Assembly (NCBI RefSeq): GCF_004153225.1
Contig: NZ_SEMB01000013.1
Span: 1-64,000, forward strand
DNA length: 64,000 nucleotides
Reading direction: 5' to 3'
From: Sporolactobacillus sp. THM7-7
Lineage (GTDB): Bacteria > Bacillota > Bacilli > Bacillales > Sporolactobacillaceae
A program made the position numbers and the translations under genes. Position 1 is the first letter of the stretch. Each line of letters begins with the position of its first letter. The notes beneath the pieces are model-generated. The model saw nothing but the letters and a program-made list of their open reading frames with translations. It was not told the DNA's origin and did not search any database. Below are positions 37,235 through 46,016 of this stretch, one piece after another.

Positions 37235-38331
37235 TCGACATATTCTGTCAGGGATGCGGGGTTAAGATTCAAACGGAAGACAAAGAGGCGCTGGGCTATG
37301 CGCCGCCTTCCGCACTGACTCGCGATCCCGTTGTCTGTCAGCGTTGTTTTCGACTGAAACATTATAACGAGGTTCAGGACGTTCCCCTTTCTTCCAGCGA
37401 TTTCGAACGGATTTTGATGCGTATTGCCGAAGCGAACGCACTTGTCGTCTATCTTGTCGATATATTTGATTTCGCCGGGAGTCGGGTGCCGGGACTGCAC
37501 CGGTTTGTCGGAAAGAATCCGGTTCTTCTCGTCGGCAACAAACAGGATCTGCTGCCTAAATCGACCAATCCAAACAAATTAAAGAGCTGGATCAGGCGTT
37601 CGTCGGGGAAATCGGGAATCAAACCGGTGGACGTCTTGCTGATGAGCGCCGAAAAAAATCAAGGAATTGACGAAGTCCGTCGGAGTATGGAGCATTATCG
37701 GCGGGGCCGCGATGTGTACATCGTCGGTTCAACCAATGTCGGCAAGTCGACGTTCGTCAATCATTTGATTCGTTCTGTGACAGGCGGGCCGGAAGTCGTT
37801 ACGGCGTCGCGTTTTCCCGGTACGACGCTAGACTTTATCGGGATACCCTTAGAGGATGGACGGACCCTTTATGACACGCCCGGCGTTGTCAATCCAAAGC
37901 AGATAATCCATTTTGTGGAGACACGTGACTATAAACAGGTGATCCCGAAAAAAGAGATCAAGCCGCGAGTCTACCAGCTGAATGAGAAGCAGGCCCTTTT
38001 TTTCGGTGGTCTGGCGCGGGTCGATTACAAAGGACCAGGCCGCCGATCACTTATTGTCTACACATCCAACGCACTGAACGTCCATCGCACGAAGCTTGAA
38101 AAAGCAGACGATTTGTTCAGGCGTCAGTACGGGCGGCTCTTGAAGCCTCCGTCCTGTCCGGGGCATCTCCCGGAGATGGACTATCATGATTTTCTAACGA
38201 ACGAGGCCCATATGGATCTGGTCGTTTCCGGACTGGGCTGGGTAACGATTAAAGGAGAGGGGGCGCGGATCGGCGCCAGTGTCCCGAAGGGCATTGGCGT
38301 CTCGATCCGTTCCTCGATTATCAAGGGGTAA
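37231..38331 (+). CDS. yqeH: Ribosome biogenesis GTPase YqeH
   Basis: A 366-residue circularly permuted GTPase needed for 30S subunit assembly. It starts with a treble-clef zinc finger (CQGCG at the N-terminus and CQRCF later), followed by G4 NKQDLL, G5 SAEKNQG, G1 GSTNVGKSTFVN and G3 DTPGV, then a C-terminal RNA-binding region. The ATG at 37231 is 8 bases after GGGAGG; earlier ATGs at 37207 and 37216 lack spacing. Length equals B. subtilis YqeH. Confidence 0.95.
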   Translation: MIDIFCQGCGVKIQTEDKEALGYAPPSALTRDPVVCQRCFRLKHYNEVQDVPLSSSDFERILMRIAEANALVVYLVDIFDFAGSRVPGLHRFVGKNPVLLVGNKQDLLPKSTNPNKLKSWIRRSSGKSGIKPVDVLLMSAEKNQGIDEVRRSMEHYRRGRDVYIVGSTNVGKSTFVNHLIRSVTGGPEVVTASRFPGTTLDFIGIPLEDGRTLYDTPGVVNPKQIIHFVETRDYKQVIPKKEIKPRVYQLNEKQALFFGGLARVDYKGPGRRSLIVYTSNALNVHRTKLEKADDLFRRQYGRLLKPPSCPGHLPEMDYHDFLTNEAHMDLVVSGLGWVTIKGEGARIGASVPKGIGVSIRSSIIKG

Positions 38332-38336
38332 GCGTT

Positions 38337-39188
38337 ATGGTAAAATGGTATGGTGTGATCGGCGATCCGATTGAACATACGTTGTCGCCGGCCATGCATG
38401 AATTCTGGTTTCAGAAGGCGAGCCTCGCGAGCCGTTATTTGGCGTTTCGCGTCGATAAAAAAGATCTGGCCGAGGCTGTCCGCGGGATGAAGGCGCTTGG
38501 TGTCGGCGGTTTCAATGTGACGGTTCCACACAAAACGGCGATTATTCCCTTTCTTGATGAAGTGAGTGAAGATGCGCGGCTGATCGGCGCAGTTAATACG
38601 GTCGTTCATGCAGAAGGCCGTCTGATTGGCTATAATACAGATGGAGCCGGTTTTTTAAAAAGTCTGAAGGCTCACTTTCCCGCATCCGTCGGCCGTAAAC
38701 CGTACGTCCTGATCATTGGTGCGGGTGGCGCGGCCAAAGCCGTCGCACTGACACTGGCCAAATATGCGGCGAGCCATGTCGATATCGCCAACCGCACGCT
38801 GGCAAGAGCGGAACAGCTAAGTGTATCGTGCCAATCATTCTGTCCATCTCAGGTGATGTCTCTGGCCGAGTCAGTGGGGCGGATGGGCCAGTATGATCTC
38901 GTGATCAACGCGACATCCATTGGGCTGTACCCGGATGTGCATGCATCGCCGCTGCAAATTTCCCGGACAAAGGAAAGCGCGCTCTTCGCGGATCTCATCT
39001 ATCGGCCGGAGCATACGGCTTTTCTCCGTCAGGCAGAAAAAAAGGGGAATCGGACGCTTAACGGTCTGCCGATGCTCGTCTATCAAGGGGCCCTGGCTTT
39101 TGAGAAATGGACGGGCCGTCTGCCGGATATTCCGGAAATGGAAAAGTATTTGCAAAGCCTTTTGCGGCAAAAAAGACGCAATCGATAA
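38337..39188 (+). CDS. aroE: Shikimate dehydrogenase
   Basis: AroE reduces 3-dehydroshikimate with NADPH in aromatic synthesis. The 283-residue enzyme has the substrate motif HTLSPAMHEFWF, the catalytic Lys in NVTVPHK, the Asn/Asp in INATSIGLYP-like positions and the NADPH loop GAGGAAKAVALTL followed by NRT. Five bases separate it from yqeH. In B. subtilis yqeI (YhbY-type RNA-binding protein) comes next; here nadD follows after only 40 bp, so yqeI is missing. Confidence 0.96.
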   Translation: MVKWYGVIGDPIEHTLSPAMHEFWFQKASLASRYLAFRVDKKDLAEAVRGMKALGVGGFNVTVPHKTAIIPFLDEVSEDARLIGAVNTVVHAEGRLIGYNTDGAGFLKSLKAHFPASVGRKPYVLIIGAGGAAKAVALTLAKYAASHVDIANRTLARAEQLSVSCQSFCPSQVMSLAESVGRMGQYDLVINATSIGLYPDVHASPLQISRTKESALFADLIYRPEHTAFLRQAEKKGNRTLNGLPMLVYQGALAFEKWTGRLPDIPEMEKYLQSLLRQKRRNR

Positions 39189-39228
39189 AAAGAATTGACT
39201 ATCTGAAAAATGGAGAAGAAATCGTTTT

Positions 39229-39807
39229 ATGAAAAAAATCGGGTTGCTTGGGGGAACGTTTGATCCGCCGCATCTGGCGCATCTTTTGATCGCGGAGGAA
39301 GCGCTGGAGAGCTGCCGGCTGGATGAAGTCTGGTTTCTGCCCAGCTATATGCCTCCGCACAGGCAGGGGAAGGTGACGCACACAAGTGCGGACAACCGCG
39401 TGGAGATGGTGAGGCGCGCCATAAGCGACAATGATCGCTTCAAACTGTCCTTGATCGAAATCGACAGGAAGGGCCGCTCCTATACCGTGGACACCCTGAC
39501 TGAACTGACAAAAAAATATACGGAAGATCGGTTTTACTTTATACTTGGCGCCGACATGGTCAGCGATCTTGCGACTTGGCATCGCGTCGGTGATCTGTGC
39601 CGGCTGACTTCTTTCATTGCCTTCAGAAGACCAGGTTATCCGGCGGAACATCCTGATTACGCCGATGTGATTTATATCGACATGCCGGAGGTCGACATTT
39701 CATCCAGTTACCTTCGTGAACGTTTGAAAGCCGGCCGATCGTGCCGATATTTTTTGCCGGACGGCGTAAAGAAGTATATAGAGGAGAGACGGCTTTATGA
39801 AGATTGA
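39229..39807 (+). CDS. nadD: Nicotinate-nucleotide adenylyltransferase
   Basis: NadD joins NaMN and ATP to form NaAD in NAD synthesis. The 192-residue nucleotidyltransferase has GGTFDPPHLAHLLIAEEA with the HxxH-type site, the FILGADMVSDLATWHR segment and the C-terminal ISSSYLRERLKAG. Start at 39229 follows GGAGAAG. It overlaps yqeK by 11 bases. Confidence 0.96.
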   Translation: MKKIGLLGGTFDPPHLAHLLIAEEALESCRLDEVWFLPSYMPPHRQGKVTHTSADNRVEMVRRAISDNDRFKLSLIEIDRKGRSYTVDTLTELTKKYTEDRFYFILGADMVSDLATWHRVGDLCRLTSFIAFRRPGYPAEHPDYADVIYIDMPEVDISSSYLRERLKAGRSCRYFLPDGVKKYIEERRLYED

Positions 39808-40360
39808 GGAAGCTCGTCGTGCGATCAAAGAATTGCTGCCGGAAAAACGCTACACACATTCGCTCGGCGTATCCGAAACGGCGGGCCGGTTAGCGGAAAA
39901 ATACGGGGCCGAACCGGCGAAAGCGAGACTTGCCGGCATGCTGCATGATATCGTCAAATATTTTTCCGATGAGCGATTGGAAGCGATGATTCGACGCCGA
40001 TCCGACATATCCGACAATTACCTGAATTACTCCAGTAAACTGTGGCATGCCCCGTGCGGCGCAGCTTACGTTCAGGAAACGTACGGTATTGACGATCCGG
40101 AGGTGCTCTGTGCGATGACCTATCATACAACCGGCAAGCGGAACATGACGGAACTGGATAAAATTATCTTTCTGGCGGATTATATTGAGCCCGGCCGCGA
40201 TTTTCCCGGTGTGGAGGAGGTTCGCGAGGCGGCCTCGAGAAGTCTTAATGAGGCGGTTTTCCTGGAGCTCCAGAAGACCATCGTTCACCTGCTTGATAAA
40301 CGCCAAAAGGTTTATCCGGATACAATGGAAGCATATAATGAAATGGTCGGATCATTTTAA
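39797..40360 (+). CDS. yqeK: HD-domain hydrolase YqeK
   Basis: A 187-residue HD-superfamily protein. Metal ligands appear in HSLGVSETAGRLAEKYG, GMLHDIVKYF, H-T-T-G-K-R and FLADYIEPGR. Members of the family hydrolyse diadenosine tetraphosphate (Ap4A) symmetrically to two ADP. The gene lies between nadD and rsfS in the conserved order. Its 5' end overlaps nadD. The catalytic motifs look complete. Confidence 0.92.
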   Translation: MKIEEARRAIKELLPEKRYTHSLGVSETAGRLAEKYGAEPAKARLAGMLHDIVKYFSDERLEAMIRRRSDISDNYLNYSSKLWHAPCGAAYVQETYGIDDPEVLCAMTYHTTGKRNMTELDKIIFLADYIEPGRDFPGVEEVREAASRSLNEAVFLELQKTIVHLLDKRQKVYPDTMEAYNEMVGSF

Positions 40361-40396
40361 ACGGGACTGGTGATACCATAACAATGAGGTGACTGA

Positions 40397-40750
40397 ATGA
40401 ATAGTGAGGAATGGGTAAAGTATTTTGCGGAAGCAGCCGATGACAAAAAAGCGCAGGACATTGTCATGCTGAAGATGAAAGGGATTTCGATTATTGCAGA
40501 TTACTTCATTATTTGTCACGGCAATTCCGAGAAACAGGTTCAGGCTATTGCCCAGTCGGTTAAAAAAGCCGCAGAACAAAAAGGGCTGTCTGTGCGACGC
40601 CTGGAAGGCTATGATCAGGCCAGATGGGTGCTCGTCGACTTGGGAGATATCGTCGTTCACGTCTTTCACAAAGATGAGCGCGACTATTATCAACTGGAAA
40701 AACTATGGGGAGACGCCCCTCTATATACATTAGAAAGAAAGCCGCTGTAA
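40397..40750 (+). CDS. rsfS: Ribosomal silencing factor RsfS
   Basis: A 117-residue protein of the Iojap/RsfS family, which binds L14 on 50S subunits and blocks joining to 30S in starvation. Features: KAQDIVMLKMKGISIIADYFIICHGNS, RLEGYDQARWVLVDLGDIVVHVF and DYYQLEKLWGDAP. Start ATG 40397 follows AATGAGGTGAC. Its stop codon is inside the loop of the terminator at 40738-40763. yqeM, the methyltransferase gene next in B. subtilis, is absent. Confidence 0.95.
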   Translation: MNSEEWVKYFAEAADDKKAQDIVMLKMKGISIIADYFIICHGNSEKQVQAIAQSVKKAAEQKGLSVRRLEGYDQARWVLVDLGDIVVHVFHKDERDYYQLEKLWGDAPLYTLERKPL

Positions 40751-40763
40751 AGCGGCTTTTAAC
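40738..40763 (+). terminator. Terminator overlapping the rsfS stop codon
   Basis: AAAGCCGCT pairs with AGCGGCTTTT around GTAA, which includes the TAA stop. The 5' arm is coding. Confidence 0.8.
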
Positions 40764-41031
40764 AAATAGACTTTGTTCCGTTCTGCTGTTGATGATGGCC
40801 TCATGGCCGGTTTCAGGGACGCGAAATATACGAGCTTGGTGTTGCGGTGAGGTACTCGAACAAAGCTCGCGGATCGCCCTTGAAAAGCGAGTGTCGCGCC
40901 GATCATCCATATCCAATACCGGTTCGGAGCAAAAAAATAAAACAAAGTGGAAGGACTTTTCAGACGGACGGCGAATAAGAAATACATGCGTTCCGTATCT
41001 TTGTCCGAAGGGCTGGCATGCGGCCCGGTCT

Positions 41032-41871
41032 TCATCTGATTTCTTTATTCTCCGCGTCGAAGGGCGGATCCACGGCAGCATGATCCTCGATAAATTTCTT
41101 CTGAGTTTCTTCAAAAAGGTGTTCAAAGACGGGGCCGAGTTCCCGATTCAGGACGCTCACCCCGACACCTGTCACTCCGCCTTTTACTGTGACTTTTTCT
41201 CTTAACTCGGAAAGTGTGAACTGATTTTCTTCCAGCAGTTTCCCATAACCGATTATCATTTTCGTGATGAGTTCGGACGCTTCTTGTATGGAAATACTGG
41301 TTGATTTAACGGCGCCGTCGACCATTTTTTCAAGAAGATATGAGAGAAAAGCCGGTCCGCAGCTGGAGAGATCGGAGGCGGTCCGGATGTTGTCTTCACT
41401 GATTTCAATCGGATGGGAAAATAGCATCAGCAGGCGCTTAAGCTTCTCTTTTTGCCGATCGTCCATACGCGATCCGAATGTAACAAGCGTGTTCCCGGCA
41501 AGAGCCTGGTTGACAATACTCGGGACTGCTCTGGCGACAAAGCAAGGAATCATTTTTTCGAGCTGGCCCGGTGTAATTGGACTCGTAATCGATACGGCAA
41601 GCTGATCCGAAAGCCAGGCATGTCGTACAGATTGCAGCAGGGGAAAAAACTGAAGCGGACGGATGCAGAGAAAAACAAGCTCGGACCGCTGAATGACTTC
41701 GGTTGCGGTCGGGCAGACGGTCAGCCCAGGGTATTTTTGCTCAAGCTTGAAAGCTTTCTCCTTAGTTCGGTTCGTAATGAATAGATCCGATGGTTCAATC
41801 GGTCGGCTTTTTATGAGCGCGGCGGTTATGAGCGACCCCATGTTTCCTGTTCCGATCAGGCCAATTTTCAT
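41032..41871 (-). CDS. comER: ComER, P5C-reductase-like late competence protein
   Basis: A 279-residue protein of the pyrroline-5-carboxylate reductase fold: the dinucleotide motif GLIGTGNMGSLITAAL, FLCIRPLQF, PSIVNQ and the C-terminal dimerisation helix with SCGPAFLSYLLE and VTVKGGVTGVG. In B. subtilis ComER lies divergent from comEA and affects sporulation/biofilm control more than competence; a proline synthetic role is doubtful. Start at 41871. The 109-bp divergent gap contains both promoters. Confidence 0.9.
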   Translation of the reverse strand: MKIGLIGTGNMGSLITAALIKSRPIEPSDLFITNRTKEKAFKLEQKYPGLTVCPTATEVIQRSELVFLCIRPLQFFPLLQSVRHAWLSDQLAVSITSPITPGQLEKMIPCFVARAVPSIVNQALAGNTLVTFGSRMDDRQKEKLKRLLMLFSHPIEISEDNIRTASDLSSCGPAFLSYLLEKMVDGAVKSTSISIQEASELITKMIIGYGKLLEENQFTLSELREKVTVKGGVTGVGVSVLNRELGPVFEHLFEETQKKFIEDHAAVDPPFDAENKEIR

Positions 41872-41980
41872 GCTGCTTCACCTCAGTCTGTTCAATCTCC
41901 CTTTTCATGTGTATGCGCTGCGGCCGACGAATATGCTCCTGAGTGGACAGGATACGGAAAGCCTACCAGGAAAAGGAGCG

Positions 41981-42685
41981 ATGATAAAGTATATGGACAA
42001 AATATGGCGCAATCACAAAATGTGGGTTATGGCCGGGGCGGGTGCGGCCATGCTGGTCCTGTTCCTCGTCTATTGGCATGTCACCGCAAAAGAAAGGGTG
42101 GAAGACAGAAAAAAAACGGAGGCACTGTTTTCGGAAATGTCCCAGGAAAAGGACGGGTCCTCGTCCTCGGAAGCAGAGTCGAAGGTAAAAGACAACAGAG
42201 AAGAGGAGGAGACAGTAAAGCCGGCACAGGAAGTGGTCGTCGATCTGAAAGGCGCCGTGAAGATCCCGGGCATCTATCGAGTGAAAGACTCCGACCGGGT
42301 AAATGATGTGATCCACCAGGCAGGGGGGCTGACCGGCAAAGCGGATCGGGACAAAGTTAATTTTGCTCAGAAAGTGTCCGATGAGATGGTCATCTACGTG
42401 CCCGAAAAAGGAGAGAGAGACGTACCGGCTGTTGCAGGCACTTCAGCGGGCGGGGCGGCGTCCTCGCCCGCATCTCCCGAATCGGGACAGTCGAAGGTGA
42501 ACATCAATACGGCGGACGAACAGGAGATGCAGAACTTGCCGGGTATCGGCGAAGTAAAGGCGAAGACCATTATCGCCTACCGTGAAGAGCACGGCCCGTT
42601 TAAAACGGTGGATGAGCTGACGAATGTATCGGGAATCGGGGAAAAATCGCTGGAGAAAATCAAACCGATGGCTACGGTGGATTAG
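41981..42685 (+). CDS. comEA: Competence DNA receptor ComEA
   Basis: ComEA is a membrane-anchored DNA-binding receptor for transformation. The 234-residue protein has one N-terminal membrane segment (about 14-32), a charged linker, a SLBB-like domain (VVVDLKGAVKIPGIYRV...VIHQAGGL) and a C-terminal helix-hairpin-helix pair (VNINTADEQEMQNLPGIGE, LTNVSGIGEKSLEKI). Start could be 41981 or 41993; AAAAGGAG precedes both, with imperfect spacing each way. It opens the comEA-EB-EC order. A family 1 repeat separates it from comEB. Confidence 0.93.
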   Translation: MIKYMDKIWRNHKMWVMAGAGAAMLVLFLVYWHVTAKERVEDRKKTEALFSEMSQEKDGSSSSEAESKVKDNREEEETVKPAQEVVVDLKGAVKIPGIYRVKDSDRVNDVIHQAGGLTGKADRDKVNFAQKVSDEMVIYVPEKGERDVPAVAGTSAGGAASSPASPESGQSKVNINTADEQEMQNLPGIGEVKAKTIIAYREEHGPFKTVDELTNVSGIGEKSLEKIKPMATVD

Positions 42686-42708
42686 GCTGATTTTATGTGT
42701 GTGTTTGA

Positions 42709-42812
42709 AAGGGTCGAGAAGGCTTGGAAAGCACTATTTCGGGTACCGGAGCGTACAAACAAGGTACAGAAGGGGAAAAGAAGATTCATTTTTTCCGGAC
42801 TTTTCGGCATCC
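42709..42812 (-). repeat. Interspersed repeat family 1, copy D (reversed)
   Basis: On the minus strand it reads GCCGAAAAGTCCGGAAAAAA, CTGTACCTTGTTTGTACGCT, CCGGTACCCGAAATAGTGCT, TTCCAAGCCTTCTCGACC. Compared with copy B: GTACCT-GTACGCTC-GGT-CGAA-GCTTTC-CCTTCTCG all align in order. It lies between comEA and comEB. Confidence 0.65.
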
Positions 42813-42861
42813 CTATATTAAAATAGGGAAAGACAGGACATTGTGACAGGAGGACATAAAG

Positions 42862-43440
42862 ATGGAAAGATTATCCTGGGATCAGTATTTTATGGCACAA
42901 AGCCATTTGCTGGCGGCGAGGAGCACATGCACACGGCTCGTCGTCGGAGCGACGATCGTTCGCGACAAACGGATTATTGCCGGGGGGTACAACGGGTCCA
43001 TCTCCGGAGGAGTGCACTGTACGGACGAAGGATGCTTAGTTGTCGACGGGCATTGCGTGCGGACCATTCACGCCGAGATGAACGCTATTCTCCAGTGTGC
43101 CAAGTTTGGCGAGCCGACGACCGGTGCGGAAATTTATATCACTCATTTCCCCTGTGTCCCGTGCTGCAAGGCGATTATTCAGGCTGGTATTCGAAGTGTG
43201 TATTACGCCAATGATTATAAAAATAATCCTTACGCCCTGGAGCTTTTCAAAATCGCTAAAGTCAAAGTGAAAAAAGTTCCTTTCAAGAATATTTTTGAAA
43301 TAAAAAAGCAGGATATCTCTGGAAAGCAGCTGAGCTTTATCGCCTCTCTCTTAAAGAAGCTGGAAGAAAACGGGATAAGCAAGGAAGAATTGGGAGATTT
43401 GTATGTACAGGCGGAGGGGCTCTTTGCTCATGGTTCTTAA
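42862..43440 (+). CDS. comEB: ComEB, dCMP deaminase-like protein
   Basis: A 192-residue protein of the cytidine/deoxycytidylate deaminase family: zinc site TIHAEMNAILQCA with FPCVPCCKAI, and CTRLVVGATIV before them. B. subtilis ComEB is dispensable for transformation as an enzyme but is reported to help place ComGA at the poles. ATG 42862 follows CAGGAGG at good spacing. comEC begins at the base after its stop. Confidence 0.93.
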   Translation: MERLSWDQYFMAQSHLLAARSTCTRLVVGATIVRDKRIIAGGYNGSISGGVHCTDEGCLVVDGHCVRTIHAEMNAILQCAKFGEPTTGAEIYITHFPCVPCCKAIIQAGIRSVYYANDYKNNPYALELFKIAKVKVKKVPFKNIFEIKKQDISGKQLSFIASLLKKLEENGISKEELGDLYVQAEGLFAHGS

Positions 43441-45756
43441 ATGATTTTTTCGGGAAAATGGCATCTGATCGCTCTCTTTGCTTGTCTTACGGCCTGGGCG
43501 GCGGAAGAACAATCGTTTGCCCCTGTTTTTCTTCTGTCTGTTTACGCCCTTTTTCTCATTTTCCGTGCACATTATAGACTGCTTGCCGTCCTTTTTGCCG
43601 TCGTTCTGATTCTTGTTCTCGATAACCTTTTTTTTCAGAGAACTGCCACGGATCTGAGCGATTCGCAGACGAACTTTACGGGGAAAATGACGAACTCTCC
43701 CCGGTTTGACGGGGATCGTCTCACATTTCTTCTGAGAACGAAAATTGGAGAATCGGTGGAGGTCCGTGCCAGGCTGCCGTCGAACGGGGTCAAGCAGAAT
43801 CTTTCCCGCTACCTTCAGCCGGGGATGACTTGTACCGTATCGGGCGCGCTTGAGAAACCACCCAAGGGAACTAATTTTCACGCTTTCGATTATCGCCGGT
43901 ATCTGTCACGTCATCATATTTTCTGGCAGCTTCGCGCCCACGGACCGCCTCGCTGTGAAGATCGGACCGTTTCTTTGCTGGATCGGTTGAAACGCTTTCG
44001 GCAAAGCCAGATTACGCGTATTCAGAACAGCTTTTCACCCGATGCCGCGGCAATGATGAATGCCCTGATTTTTGGAGATGACCGTGAACTGGATCCTGAA
44101 CTGGAAAGTGCTTATCAGCTGTTTGGCCTCGTTCATCTTCTTGTCGTCTCCGGTATGCATGTCGCCGTCATTTTCGGCATCCTCTTTTTCATCGCCGTAA
44201 GATGCGGCGTGATCCGCGAACACATCTACTTTCTGTTTCTTTTTTTCATACCGCTCTATATCATCTTGTCGGGTGCCGAGCCATCGATTATTCGCGCCGG
44301 TCTCACGGCCGAGCTGTTCCTTATTTTCCGAATGCTGAAAAAATTCCGGACTGCAGCTTCGGACGTGCTCGGTATGGCCGGATGTTTCATGGTGATTGAT
44401 GATCCGGATGTCGTTTTTGATTTAGGTTTTCAGCTTTCCTTTGTCGTTACCTTTACATTGTTGATGGCTGCACCCCAGGTGACAAAAAGATACACGTCTC
44501 CGTTTTTCCGCGTTTTTATCTTATCGGTAATTAGCGAATTGGCCTCTTTCCCGATCGTTGCCGTAAATTTTTATCAGATGTCTCTGATCGGCTTCCTGCT
44601 CAATCTTTTCTTCATTCCTTTTATTACATTCGTTATTTTGCCCTTGACCATGGCCGCTTATTTTTCTTGCTTGATTTTACCGGCATTCTGCGGTTTCCTG
44701 TCTTTCGTTCTGGATCAGCTTCTCGTCTTCCCGCACCGCGGCCTGATTTTTCTTTATCGTCATCCGATCTTTCAGCTGAATTACGGCGCCCTTTCTCCGC
44801 TGATGCTAGCGGCCGCTGTTCTCATTATTTTTACCGTTTTATTGATTTGGGAAAAAGTCAATCGATTCTGGACCGTGCTCTTGCTTGTCCTCCCGTTTCT
44901 TATCCTGAACTGGCTGGTTTACGTTAAGGATCTCGCCAATCCTTACGGGACCGTCACGTTTCTCGACGTTGGTCAGGGCGACAGCATCCTCATTCGTCTT
45001 CCGCACCGGCAAGGGAACGTGCTGATTGACAGCGGAGGCACTATTCCTTATCATCAGGACGCCTGGCAGCGGAAGAGGAAACCGTTTGAAGTCGGCAGGG
45101 ATGTCGTCCTGCATGAGCTGCGGGCTATGGGCATTTCTTCGCTTGATGCGGTTGTGCTCAGTCATCGCGACTTCGATCATATCGGCGGAATGAACGGGAT
45201 TATCGGGAAAATGCCGATCAGGAAGCTCATTGTCAGTCCTTACTTTGATCCGGATGAGAAGGACAGGGCGCTGTTTCGGAAGGCGGCTGCGGATGGGACA
45301 AAAATAAGCATTTTGAAATCGGGGGACCGGTTTTCCGTCGGCGAAACCGGTTTTCGCGTGTTGTCGCCCGCCGCCCGCTCGAGCAGCAACGACAGCTCGC
45401 TTGTGGTTTGGACGGTTCTCGGAGGGAAAAGCTGGCTATTCACCGGCGATCTCGGTGAAGAAGGGGAGCAGGCCCTTTTGGAGCGCTATCCAGACGTGCG
45501 GGCGGATATATTGAAACTTGGCCACCACGGCAGCCGGACGTCGACGTCTGAAGACTTTCTGTCGCGGCTTCGCCCGTCCTTCGGCATTATTTCCTGCGGA
45601 AAAAATAACCGTTACGGGCACCCCCATCCAGAAGTGCTGCAGAGGCTTCGGTGGCATCATGTGCGGACGATGCGGACCGACCATTCGGGTGCACTGCAAT
45701 TTTCTTTCTCCGGATCGGTTCTGACAGGGATCAGGGCAGCCGTTTCGGACGAATGA
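43441..45756 (+). CDS. comEC: Competence DNA channel protein ComEC
   Basis: ComEC forms the membrane channel that admits single-stranded DNA, and probably degrades the other strand. The 771-residue protein has an N-terminal DUF4131-type OB region, the polytopic Competence domain (LVVSGMHVAVIFGILFF onward, about nine membrane helices) and a C-terminal metallo-beta-lactamase-like domain with DVGQGDSILI, LSHRDFDHIGG and LGHHGSRTS, all metal ligands present. The ATG lies immediately after the comEB TAA, with GGAGGGG about 20 bases before, so coupling to comEB is likely. Confidence 0.95.
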   Translation: MIFSGKWHLIALFACLTAWAAEEQSFAPVFLLSVYALFLIFRAHYRLLAVLFAVVLILVLDNLFFQRTATDLSDSQTNFTGKMTNSPRFDGDRLTFLLRTKIGESVEVRARLPSNGVKQNLSRYLQPGMTCTVSGALEKPPKGTNFHAFDYRRYLSRHHIFWQLRAHGPPRCEDRTVSLLDRLKRFRQSQITRIQNSFSPDAAAMMNALIFGDDRELDPELESAYQLFGLVHLLVVSGMHVAVIFGILFFIAVRCGVIREHIYFLFLFFIPLYIILSGAEPSIIRAGLTAELFLIFRMLKKFRTAASDVLGMAGCFMVIDDPDVVFDLGFQLSFVVTFTLLMAAPQVTKRYTSPFFRVFILSVISELASFPIVAVNFYQMSLIGFLLNLFFIPFITFVILPLTMAAYFSCLILPAFCGFLSFVLDQLLVFPHRGLIFLYRHPIFQLNYGALSPLMLAAAVLIIFTVLLIWEKVNRFWTVLLLVLPFLILNWLVYVKDLANPYGTVTFLDVGQGDSILIRLPHRQGNVLIDSGGTIPYHQDAWQRKRKPFEVGRDVVLHELRAMGISSLDAVVLSHRDFDHIGGMNGIIGKMPIRKLIVSPYFDPDEKDRALFRKAAADGTKISILKSGDRFSVGETGFRVLSPAARSSSNDSSLVVWTVLGGKSWLFTGDLGEEGEQALLERYPDVRADILKLGHHGSRTSTSEDFLSRLRPSFGIISCGKNNRYGHPHPEVLQRLRWHHVRTMRTDHSGALQFSFSGSVLTGIRAAVSDE

Positions 45757-45898
45757 TCGGACGGGCGCATTTACGGATTTATGACAAGAGTTGTCACCCA
45801 TACTTTGCAGCGACATAGGATATGCTAGGAGAGATACAGAACATCGCCTGTCCGGCATTGTCCTAGGCTTTGCCAGAGAGGCGTTCACATAAATATCC

Positions 45899-45931
45899 GG
45901 GATTGGCTGATTTTAGCCGATCCCTTTTTTT
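45899..45931 (+). terminator. Terminator after comEC
   Basis: GGGATTGGCT pairs with AGCCGATCCC (one G-U) around GATTTT, followed by seven T. Confidence 0.88.
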
Positions 45932-45956
45932 AGCGCGGGTATCTTGATTCTATAAC

Positions 45957-45985
45957 TTGCGGTCTTGCCGGGTCCACGGTAAAGT
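45957..45985 (+). promoter_or_regulatory. Promoter of holA
   Basis: TTGCGG (45957-45962), 17-bp spacer, TAAAGT (45980-45985), after the comEC terminator and 32 bases before holA. Confidence 0.45.
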
Positions 45986-46016
45986 ATATATGAATCGAGA
46001 AACAGGGGGGATCGCA

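Noticed and set aside
40705-41205. Plus-strand ORF across the rsfS-comER gap
   Set aside because: It overlaps rsfS in another frame and the end of comER; composition is Arg/Ser-rich without family features.
45757-46016. Search for a yqzM-like small gene between comEC and holA
   Set aside because: No frame gives a YqzM-like sequence on either strand; only a terminator and a possible promoter are present.
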